A DNA stretch of 48,853 nucleotides. It comes from an uncultured Paracoccaceae bacterium (GTDB taxonomy: Bacteria > Pseudomonadota > Alphaproteobacteria > Rhodobacterales > Rhodobacteraceae). The position numbers and the translations under genes are program-made. The notes under the pieces were generated by a model. The model did not search any database. It was given only the letters and a program-made list of their open reading frames with translations, and was not told the origin of the DNA. The stretch lies in assembly GCA_947499635.1 (NCBI GenBank), contig CANMPD010000020.1:1-48853 (forward strand), written 5' to 3'. Below are positions 36,149-44,300 of this stretch, piece after piece (within the stretch, counting starts at the first letter, position 1; each line of letters starts with the position of its first letter).

Positions 36149-37144
36149 ATGATGGGACCGAAGCAGGAAGCACAGGCGGCGCTATTTTATGAGTTTTCGC
36201 TGGAGGGTCATGTCCCGCAAGACCATCTGCTACGCTCGATTGATCGGTTCGTTGATCTGGACGATATCCGCCAATATCTGGCCGAATTTTACAGCCACAC
36301 AGGCCGTCCATCTATCGACCCGGAACTGCTGATCCGCATGTTGCTTGTAGGATATTGTTTCGGGATCAGGTCTGAACGCCGTCTGTGCGAAGAAGTACAT
36401 CTGAACTTGGGATACCGCTGGTTCTGTCGCCTCGATTTGTCTGATCCTGTGCCCAACCACTCCACCTTCTCCAAGAACCGGCACGGACGGTTCCGGCAAA
36501 GCAAGCTCCTGCGGCATTTGTTCGAGAAGACCGTCGCCCGGTGCATTGCGGATGGTTTGGTGAGTGGCCAACGTCTGGCTGCAGATGCCAGCTTGATCGA
36601 GGCTGATGCCAACAAGCAGAACTCCACCCCAAAGTACGATTGGGACCATAGCGCAATTGATCCACGCGATGCACTACGCGCCGTTCGCGAGTATCTCGAC
36701 GCCTTGAATGATGCTGCATTCGGGGCGGCATCGACCGTAGAGCCAAAGTTCACGTCACACTCTGACCCCAGCAGCCAATGGACCGCAGCCCGCAAAGGCC
36801 CCGCTTTCTTTAACTACTCCACCAATTATCTGATCGATACCGATCACAGCGTGATTGTTGATGTCGAGGGGACGAGATCAATTCGACAGGCCGAAGTCGG
36901 ATCAGTGCGCACCATGTTGGATCGCATCAAAGATCGGCACGATATTGACCCAGAACGTCTTATCGCGGATAGCGCCTATGGATCAGGCCCCACCCTCGGA
37001 TTTGATGCCGGTGCTGTCCACTGCCCGGCAGGGCATCACGAAGTGATGTCCCGAGAGGGGGGCAGAAGGTTCATCCGGCCGGTTCCACCGCGATACGGCA
37101 GACTGACATTCAGGGTCTTCTGGCGACGGCATAGCGTGCTGTAA
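36149..37144 (+). pseudogene. IS1182-type transposase, 3' truncated
   Basis: Starts at the ATG at 36149 with GGAGG upstream. The DUF772-like N-terminal part (DHLLRSIDRFVDLDDIR, GRPSIDPELLIRMLLVGYCFGIRSERRLCEEV) and the first catalytic regions (AADASLIEADANK, IADSAYGSG) are intact. After about position 37012 the family resemblance stops, and the open frame continues through unrelated sequence antisense to an IS5-type fragment until 37144. The glutamate-containing last third of the DDE domain is missing, so it should be inactive. The sequence between the metallophosphoesterase stop and 36149 probably holds its left end (around the TTCTGTTGAAAAACTC stretch near 36075). Confidence 0.85.
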
Positions 37145-37482
37145 TCCGGCACCGCCCACTCCAACCCAACCAGCCGCAACAGGCTCTGCACGAACCCGGT
37201 CGTTTGCCGGAGTGGCATCCCGAACAAAACCTTTAAAGTAAGGCAGGCTTGGATCGCAGCATCGCTGAAACGCTGTTGACGACCACGCTTGCCGCCCGGT
37301 GGTGGTACCCAGACCATCTCCGGATCAAATCAAAGCTCAAGCGATCCGCGTCGCTTCAGCGCGACATTGTAAGCCGACCAGTTCGTGGTCTTGTACTTCG
37401 TAGAGGCCCAACTGCTCATACCCTCCAGCTATCACGCCGGGTTCAAACAGGGAAACCCTCACCCATTGTGCAACAAAGCCCC
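37060..37482 (-). mobile_element. IS5-family element, 5' fragment with decayed transposase
   Basis: On the minus strand the element begins at about 37482 with GGGGCTTTGTTGCACAA, a terminal-repeat type often seen in IS5-family elements. The transposase N-terminus is read from about 37405: YKTTNWSAYN, LKRRGSL, a stop codon where FDPEM is normally preceded by a tryptophan, then WVPPPGGKRGRQQRFSDAAIQ, LTLKVLFGMPLRQTTGFVQSLL and PDYSTLCRRQKTLNV. Homology ends at about 37070, where it abuts the truncated IS1182-type gene. Only the first third of the gene remains. Which element was inserted into which cannot be decided here. Confidence 0.8.
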
Positions 37483-37489
37483 GTGAGTT

Positions 37490-37690
37490 CACAGCGTTGA
37501 TCAAAACGGCGGAGGGCGTGCTCCACCTCCTCTTGGTCATGGATCTGGCCCGATAGGTTACAGTCACCAACAGATGGAGAGGTCGGATCGCAAGACCGCA
37601 TGGACGTTGCTCGAACGTTGACTCGAGGCTGCTCCGTACAGCATCCACAATACTCTCCGCCTGTGCCAAAACCTTGGCTGCTGCGTACAT
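37490..37690 (-). pseudogene. Possible small gene remnant cut by the IS5 fragment
   Basis: The minus-strand frame from the ATG at 37690 starts with MYAAAKVLAQAESIVDAV and reads with protein-like composition for about 50 codons. The later half looks more protein-like in another frame (DQEEVEHALRRFDQRCELT). This suggests a frameshifted remnant of a small chromosomal or island gene truncated at the element's end. I do not recognise it. Confidence 0.25.
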
Positions 37691-37716
37691 GTTTTGCTTT
37701 GGCAACCTGTGCCTAT

Positions 37717-37746
37717 TGCATCAGTGCATCAGTGCATCAGTGCATC
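37717..37746 (+). repeat. 8-bp tandem repeat (TGCATCAG)
   Basis: Three exact copies of TGCATCAG (37717-37740) plus a partial fourth (TGCATC), about 100 bases upstream of the first gene of the five-gene locus. Short tandem repeats of this kind can change copy number by slippage; here they lie upstream of the likely promoter, not in a coding frame. Confidence 0.85.
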
Positions 37747-37787
37747 CGGCATAAGTCATGATTTAACGAACAAAAAACTCCCAAAAG

Positions 37788-37816
37788 TAGATTGAGAGAA
37801 TCATTAATTCAATCTA
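37788..37816. promoter_or_regulatory. Dyad-symmetric operator candidate before the five-gene locus
   Basis: TAGATTGA (37788-37795) and TCAATCTA (37809-37816) are perfect inverted copies; an inner GAAT/ATTC pair (37798-37801 with 37807-37810) extends the symmetry. It lies 32 bases before the first start codon, where a repressor or activator site would overlap the promoter or the leader. The regulator is unknown. Confidence 0.6.
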
Positions 37817-37847
37817 GAATAGAAAAATCACCTGTGGGAGGGAAATC

Positions 37848-38477
37848 ATGGCGAGCACATTCGAATTTCAAGACATCGGAATAATCGAAAAAATTAAGAG
37901 CCACTCGATCTTTGGGACAGTCGCAAAAACCGAAGGAACGCAGATTGGCGTTTCGCAAGCCTCTGCCAAAGCAACGATTGTCACTTTCGAAAACATCGAA
38001 ACGACTCCAACGGATGGTACGGTTAAGCCAGATGCCACGATGAGTGCGAAATTTCACTTCGGGGATGAACCTTTCGAAAGTTTCAAAGTTTATGTCACCA
38101 TCGCCGGCGCGCCCGACGGAACTGCCTTTTCGTTGAATTCTTCCGAACCAGGCACCACTCCGCCAATTGAAATCAACAAATCCACCATCTCGTCCGATCC
38201 CGTGAATCGCTTCATCACCGTTTCTGGAATGCCAGACGGGTATGAAACCGTTTTGTCGCTGCATTTTTGGTCCAACGGAAAGCGGCTGAAGGATTACGTG
38301 AAAATTTCCGTTGATATTGATCGCATTACTCAGGACGACGGGTCCCCGTTGCGTGACAGAGCCGAAAAAGGTGAGCGTCAAAGCGGGCCAGATGTCTATG
38401 GCATTGACCTGGGTATTCCTACGCCGGTCAGCCACCCGGTCGGGACATCCGAACTTACACTGGTTGCCAATTCGTAA
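37848..38477 (+). CDS. Beta-rich protein of unknown function, family member 1 of the five-gene locus
   Basis: 209 residues. Strong ribosome binding site (GGGAGGG) seven bases before the ATG. No signal peptide, no membrane segment, no cysteine visible. Beta-strand-rich composition with many Thr, Ser, Asp and Gly. Near the C-terminus it carries SNG-x6-VKISVD, which has the same spacing as motifs in the next three proteins. I recognise no named family. The weak similarity to gene 3 (a GxPxG...FW/YW block followed by the NG/DD signature) suggests common ancestry. It is probably the first gene of an operon that includes 38548, 39636 and 40196. Confidence 0.85.
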   Translation: MASTFEFQDIGIIEKIKSHSIFGTVAKTEGTQIGVSQASAKATIVTFENIETTPTDGTVKPDATMSAKFHFGDEPFESFKVYVTIAGAPDGTAFSLNSSEPGTTPPIEINKSTISSDPVNRFITVSGMPDGYETVLSLHFWSNGKRLKDYVKISVDIDRITQDDGSPLRDRAEKGERQSGPDVYGIDLGIPTPVSHPVGTSELTLVANS

Positions 38478-38547
38478 CCAGGCATTTGCGCAAAACCGCA
38501 ACCGGATTTGCGATCAAACCACAAAAATTCACTGGGGAGGTGTTGAA

Positions 38548-39621
38548 ATGAACAGCCAATTGGGATGCAATCTGCGCGGGGACGTCGCGCGACTTGGCGG
38601 CAACGGGATTTTCGAACGAAGTCAATTTGGCAGCTGTTCACCCGACATTGTTCCGTTGGGCGTCAGCGAACTTCCCGATCCTTCGGCGCGCCTTTTGGCA
38701 GAGTTTGACGCGGACCCCAGCCAGACAATTGTGCGTGGCGGTGTGAACCAGATTTTTCTGCGTGGCGTCTATTCTGATCGGCCAGATCAAAGTTACACCG
38801 CGCGCATGTACCATGGGGATGGCAGCCTGATCGTCTGGCCGGAAACCCTGCTGGACCGCGCATGTACGACAGGGGACGGCTTTACAGAAATCCCGCTAAA
38901 GCCAAATTACAAGGGCAGCAAATTCAGCCTGACACTCCCATTTCTTTACAATGCGCCCGTCAGAGAAGAGCCTGTCAGCTTTTTCACCGAGATCTACAAT
39001 CCCCAACCAATTGCCCAGCCCAGCCCAAGATGGCTGGATACGCGGTGCAGATCCCTTAGTGATCTGGCAAGCTACGCCCCGCTAAAACTGGTCAACTGGG
39101 CATCGCGCAATGTGGACACGGTGCCAACGGCCAGATCAGAACATTCTTTTGTTTCCTCTTTCTATTCAGGGTCATCGGATGAAAATCTGGTCTTCTCCAT
39201 TCGCTGCTTGAGTGTACCGGTTGGCTGGACGGTCAGCATGGACTTCAAGTCCGACAAAACCGGAGAAGTGGAATCCTGGATCCCGCCAACCAAAGTGGCG
39301 GACAGTCAATCCTTCGGTGTCTTTACCGAGAAATTTATCAAGGCTGAAACCGCCGGAGAGACCATCGTTCACTACGAGTCCAATGGGGTTCGGCCAATTC
39401 CGGGGTGGTCGATTACCGTTGACGTCATGCTCGTGGCCGATCCGACGTCAACGTCCGAGATCCAATCATTCAAAGCAGACCAACTGTTGGGCGATGCGTC
39501 ATCACTTGCGAACGCAGAGGTCACACGTGTCATTCCCATCGGTGGCGGCCGAATTGCGTCTCCCACACTGGCGGGTCTGCAACAGCCTTCGCTGGGGTAC
39601 GCCCAGCCCGTCATATATTGA
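38548..39621 (+). CDS. Unknown protein, family member 2 of the five-gene locus
   Basis: 357 residues from the ATG at 38548, fixed by GGGGAGG seven bases upstream; the open frame extends further upstream without a plausible start. No signal peptide. Residues 31-36 read SPDIVP and a later block reads SLIVWPET; the fourth protein of the locus has SPDIIP (30-35) and SYILWPHT at matching positions, so the two are clear paralogues. Its C-terminal part contains SNG-x6-W-x-ITVD, the locus signature, followed by a Ser/Gly-rich tail. Role unknown. It ends 14 bases before gene 3. Confidence 0.85.
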   Translation: MNSQLGCNLRGDVARLGGNGIFERSQFGSCSPDIVPLGVSELPDPSARLLAEFDADPSQTIVRGGVNQIFLRGVYSDRPDQSYTARMYHGDGSLIVWPETLLDRACTTGDGFTEIPLKPNYKGSKFSLTLPFLYNAPVREEPVSFFTEIYNPQPIAQPSPRWLDTRCRSLSDLASYAPLKLVNWASRNVDTVPTARSEHSFVSSFYSGSSDENLVFSIRCLSVPVGWTVSMDFKSDKTGEVESWIPPTKVADSQSFGVFTEKFIKAETAGETIVHYESNGVRPIPGWSITVDVMLVADPTSTSEIQSFKADQLLGDASSLANAEVTRVIPIGGGRIASPTLAGLQQPSLGYAQPVIY

Positions 39622-39635
39622 ATCAGGGGACCATC

Positions 39636-40178
39636 ATGACAGAAGAACTTAAATCAGAGCTGTGTTTTTCTTCGGCAACCTACAAGTCAAGCGCCACCGG
39701 AGAAGATGTTTTTGATCACACGACGCGGGTCCAATCTCGAAAGTTCACCTTTGAAAAGCGGGGATTGATAGACACCAGCGCGTTGGCATCTGGCGCACTA
39801 ACCGCCGACGATCCGGATCTGACTTTTGGATCGACATTGAACCTGGTCGGCGCTGACAAGCTGTCGACTGTAACCCTCATGATCAAAGGTCAAAGCCTAC
39901 CGATCGAAACGTCCGTTGGTCTTATGGGCCCCGATGGTGCGGTCATTATTCCAAGGACTGTTCTGACAACGTCGTCCGGTCTTTTCGGCGCAAAGAGCAT
40001 GCCGGCAAGCGCAGTCGTCTCGGACCAAGATTACACTGTCCAATACTGGCTCGACGACCAGATCATGCAAACCGGGGCGTCACTCACGCTTGAAGTCACC
40101 GGTGAGTCTCAGGGTGGCCAAAATGGATTGGTCGGCAAGTCTATCTGGATTCTGGCGATGCCAGATTCCAGCAACTGA
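39636..40178 (+). CDS. Unknown protein, family member 3 of the five-gene locus
   Basis: 180 residues from the ATG at 39636, with CAGGGGA upstream; a TTG at 39618 overlapping the previous stop is less likely. No signal peptide. Beta-rich. The signature is degenerate: DD-x6-A-x-LTLE instead of NG-x6-[WV]-x-I-[ST]-VD, but the spacing is unchanged and it follows a YTVQYW strand, as in gene 1. Likely a diverged paralogue of gene 1. Same operon, short gaps on both sides. Confidence 0.82.
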   Translation: MTEELKSELCFSSATYKSSATGEDVFDHTTRVQSRKFTFEKRGLIDTSALASGALTADDPDLTFGSTLNLVGADKLSTVTLMIKGQSLPIETSVGLMGPDGAVIIPRTVLTTSSGLFGAKSMPASAVVSDQDYTVQYWLDDQIMQTGASLTLEVTGESQGGQNGLVGKSIWILAMPDSSN

Positions 40179-40195
40179 TTTCGGGGAGAACACAA

Positions 40196-41179
40196 ATGAG
40201 CGATAATACTTGGACCGATTTCCTTATGCGCACCAACACTGGAGATGCCGGAACTGTCCCGGGTCCCGGGCCTGCATCTTCATCCCCGGATATCATTCCC
40301 TGGGGACCTACGCAGGTTGATGACCCGCAAACAACTTTTTCGGATAACTATGGCAGCAACCCTGGCAAATCCCTGATCACGAACACGATCAACACGCTTT
40401 ATGTGCGATCAAAGAACCTCTCGCCAGACGCCAACTCGGGAAAGGTCTCACTGTATTGGGCCAGCTCCAGTTACATTTTGTGGCCCCACACACAGGGTGA
40501 CGTCAAAGGGTGGAGCGAAAACATCATCCCGGCAGCGAATGGCAAGGATACAATCGAAATTTCGGCTGACCCCGATGCGGTTGCTGTGACACAGAACCCA
40601 TTTCTTTGGAACCCTTCGCCACCAGCGCCGGGTACGCACTATTGCCTGATTGCAGGTGTGGCGACCGATGAGCATCCTCAGATTGTTCCTGAAAACGATG
40701 AGGTTAACACGGGTGGTGAATGGGCGAATTGGGTGTTGAACCACCGCAATGTTGGTTGGCGTAATGTTGCTTTGTCCGACAGCGGAGCGGCAACCTCATC
40801 AAGGTTGGACAACTTCCAGAACGGAACGGACGAACAGACCTACATGATCAACATCAATTGCGAGAATTGTCCGATTGGCTGGGAGGTCGAGTTGAAATCC
40901 TACAACAACACGCCGCCGTTGCCCAATCCTGCGATCAACATCAACAGAACGCGTATTACGGATGACACCTTTTTTGGGACATTTGTGAAATCGACGGTTC
41001 CGGCCAACTATTTCTCGTTGCTGGCCATCAACATCTACAACAACGGCATTCAGCCGGACAAAAGGTGGGACATTTCCGTTGATGCAACCGTTGAAAAAGA
41101 AAACTCCAAAAGCGTCGCCGACATTCCAATCAAGGAAGTTGTCGTTGTCGGCGGTGTACAGGTGGCTATAGCGGACTGA
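40196..41179 (+). CDS. Unknown protein, family member 4 of the five-gene locus
   Basis: 327 residues. GGGGAGAA precedes the ATG. Paralogue of the protein at 38548: same order of SPDI-[VI]-P, an N-x-[IL]-[FY]-[LV]-R block, I-[VL]-WP-x-T, a central RNV segment, a [PV][IV]GW strand and the final NNG-x6-W-x-ISVD. Proline-rich loop near 21-28. No signal peptide or membrane helix. The gene is followed by a hairpin and a 172-bp gap before the giant gene, so it is probably the last gene of the first transcript. No known function. Confidence 0.85.
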   Translation: MSDNTWTDFLMRTNTGDAGTVPGPGPASSSPDIIPWGPTQVDDPQTTFSDNYGSNPGKSLITNTINTLYVRSKNLSPDANSGKVSLYWASSSYILWPHTQGDVKGWSENIIPAANGKDTIEISADPDAVAVTQNPFLWNPSPPAPGTHYCLIAGVATDEHPQIVPENDEVNTGGEWANWVLNHRNVGWRNVALSDSGAATSSRLDNFQNGTDEQTYMININCENCPIGWEVELKSYNNTPPLPNPAININRTRITDDTFFGTFVKSTVPANYFSLLAINIYNNGIQPDKRWDISVDATVEKENSKSVADIPIKEVVVVGGVQVAIAD

Positions 41180-41185
41180 TATCAG

Positions 41186-41218
41186 GCGAAACGGGTCTCA
41201 CGATGACGCCCGTTTCGC
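41186..41218 (+). terminator. Strong hairpin between gene 4 and the giant gene
   Basis: GCGAAACGGG (41186-41195) and CCCGTTTCGC (41209-41218) form a 10-bp perfect stem with a 13-base loop, six bases after the gene 4 stop codon. The 3' flank (ATCTTCC) has only a poor T-run, so it may attenuate rather than fully stop transcription into the giant gene. Confidence 0.7.
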
Positions 41219-41351
41219 ATCTTCCACGGCCCCACTTTCAAATCTAAAGCACCCTTGGGTCACTGCGCACCCAGGGACGATACTTTGCAGGTCATCGCCG
41301 CTGAACGGGCCGTGCTTGCATTGACGTAGTTCGAAAAAGAGGAATAGATTC

Positions 41352-44300
41352 ATGCAGTTGGTAACAATCACGAGTTCCGATCGATACCAGGATGCAAAGA
41401 CATGCACGTTTCAGGGAACGGTCTTTGCCTTTGCGCGGGACACTGAAATGGCGTTTGATGCTGGCGGCGACAACATTGTTTTTAACGTTCTGAATCTTCA
41501 GGCCCGGTCTCAATCAGACGCCATGGATTGGAGTGGGTTCATCCCCGTCACGTTCCCGCCCAGCTTGCGCCCTGCGGGTATCAGTCTGATCGAAGTCGAC
41601 GCAGCACCGCTGGCAGACGTGATCGCACCCGCGCAGCAGCCATTTCAGGTTATCAGCGACGACACATTCATCTATGTTTTCCGTCCCTCGACCGCCGGCA
41701 CGATCCTTGTGAACCGCATGCTTCCTTCGTCCGAGTTCGACAGCGCACTTGGTGAACAAAGGTTCAGCCTGTCTCCTGCTTGGGAAGTGCGTTTCAGGGA
41801 CAGCGGCAAGGTCGACATTCCGGCCAACGACAAAGACATCCTTTCATTCACCAACGCGGATGGCGAACCATTTCTGGAACCCACCGAAGAGCTGAATTTT
41901 GTATCAGGTGTATCTGATGGATGTTTCGGCGTGTCTTTGGTGCATGGCACCTCATCTGCGTACTGGCATGTTTTCACCACACGTAACGATCTGAAAGAAA
42001 TGCAACATTTTTCGATCCAGAAGGGTGACGGAAACACATTTGACCTGAGCGATCAGCTGGTGGGTAGCAATGGCATCATTGCGCCGACCAATAGGTTCAA
42101 ATTACAGACCGAGGTATCCGGCACGGCAACTGACCTTGAGATGTCATTCGCACCTGCAAGCGAACTATATACCGAGCGGGAACAAGTCCAAACCAGCGAG
42201 GGAGAGGCGATTGCAGCACAAAAGGCCGTCCGGCTGGCTTTGGCGCAAGTTGTGAGTATTGACGACAAAAATCAAGCAGCGTTCCTTGATATCGGCATCG
42301 GGTCCGATGGACAGATTAACAGCTTCCCCGATGCCTTTTTGCTCAAACCAATTTCGCCCGCAAACTACGCGTTGTCCTTTGACCCGTTCGCGCATCTAAC
42401 CTTGCCGAATACAAGCAACACTCTGGAACTTGCCAGCAGTTTCAAACTGAGCGTTTGGATCCGTCCCAGAACGCTTGAAATGGCGGAACAACAAATCGTC
42501 GGAGACAGCGGAAGCGCCGGCAAAGATCGATCTGTGTTTCTGTCGACCTTCGACACAGGACGCCTGGCGGTTGGCTTTGGCAACGGGGACGATGAAATTC
42601 GCACCACGTCAGTTGATCGACTCCTGACACCGGGAACGTGGTCGCTGGTTGAAGTGCATTTCGACGCATCCGATGGTGACCCGGACAACACGTTCACACT
42701 GACCGTGAATGGTGATGCTGTACCGCTGTCAAATGCAATTACAAAAACTGTCCCCAAGGGGGCCCCTGTAACCCGGGTGTCAGCCGCAAACGGTGGCTGT
42801 GTCGCCACGCTGGATTCTGTTCAAATCGAAAACGATGGCACAGCGGTTCTGGACTTACCGTTGAATGAAATTGATTTTCCGACCGACCCCTCCGATGCCG
42901 CAACAACCGAAGACACCTCGGCCGCGGGTAATATAGCCACTGTGATTGGGGGCGAGCTGGTGCCATCAAACGCACCGGTGCTGGCCAACGTTCAGGGGGA
43001 TTTGTACGTAGACCCATACAACGGGCTGCGCACGTATTATGGCAGCTTGCCTTTTGTAGATGCGTCCGCGTCCCCAACACTTTTGAATGGGTCGGAGGGC
43101 TTGCTGCACCTTTACTTCAAGGGGTCAGAAACAGCGACGTCCCCAGAAACCCCCAGCGGTTTTAATGTGACGCATCTGAACTTGAACACGCAGCGGGCCA
43201 TCTTTGTAACCGATTGGGAGGCAGGCTCGGGCGACGCAAAACAAACCGGCCAGTTTGAATTCCTTGCGCAGCGTGCCGGAACTGTGATGAACGATGCCAC
43301 GATCAAAATTACGCCTCGCGATGTTCTGACGGCCGGGCTGTGTGACACCACAATTAAAGTGGGCTCAGATTTCGAAGAGGCGTGGCGTGGCGTACCGGTT
43401 GAAGCATCCGCTTTCCAGGCCATTCTGTCCGGCCGGTTCTCTGCCAGCCCTCAGGACGCGCGGGTGTTGTCAGGTGAAACCGTTTTTTACGATGTTTTCG
43501 GCCACTATGAACAGGCGCGGGTCGCGCTCGATCTGGAAGAGAAGTTTGCCGTATTGAACTTCGTGACCCGTTTTGTGGATGAACTGTGCCTCAAGAACGT
43601 CAAGATCGAGAAGAGTGGCGAAAAGCGCAAGGCAACGCTGACCTTTGCGGTCAAAAAACCCGATTGGCCCAGCAGTGTTCTTTTTGTTGAAACCTGGGAC
43701 AATGTCCCTCTTGATGTTCGTGGGTTTGTAGACGCATTGAACGGCTTGCCCGGTGGTGCGTCAGCAACAACAAATTTGGAAACCGTGTTCTTGCCCGCCT
43801 TTAGCAACTCGGTAGGAAACACTGTCAGTTTCATACTGCAATCCAAGTTGACTGCTGTCCGTATGGAGGTGTCACACGGCAGTGGTTCAGAAACCTGTAA
43901 AGTGACGCTGAATGCGAAGGTTTCGGGCGAAAAAAAAGCCACGGTCCTGAACAATGTGCCGCGCGAAATCACCCAATTTGCTTCGGTCTTGGGCGGCAAT
44001 GACGAAGCCTATGACTACAGTGATCAAGCAAGTGGGGACTTTGCAGAAATACTGCCGCTCTGGTGTCCTTTGGCGGCGGGATCACAGGCCAGCATACAGG
44101 ATCGCAAAAATTCTGCTCTCAGCGCTGGCGGACTAGAACTGGCGTCCAGCCTTTTCGCGCTCTTTCAGTCCGGTGCATCTGCAGGGGCAACAGTCGTACC
44201 CGAGGATTTTGATGGCGCAGCGTCAAAACTGCAATCTGGTCTTGCAGGTGATACTACTGCCCTTGAACGAGGATCACAGATCTTCCAGGCTGTCCCCAAA

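Noticed and set aside
37717-37746. Start of a CRISPR array
   Set aside because: The repeat unit is 8 bp with no spacers; it is a simple tandem repeat.
37809-38501. 230-codon minus-strand frame opposite gene 1 of the five-gene locus
   Set aside because: Gene 1 has a strong ribosome binding site and the family signature. The antisense frame has neither and would cross the operator dyad.
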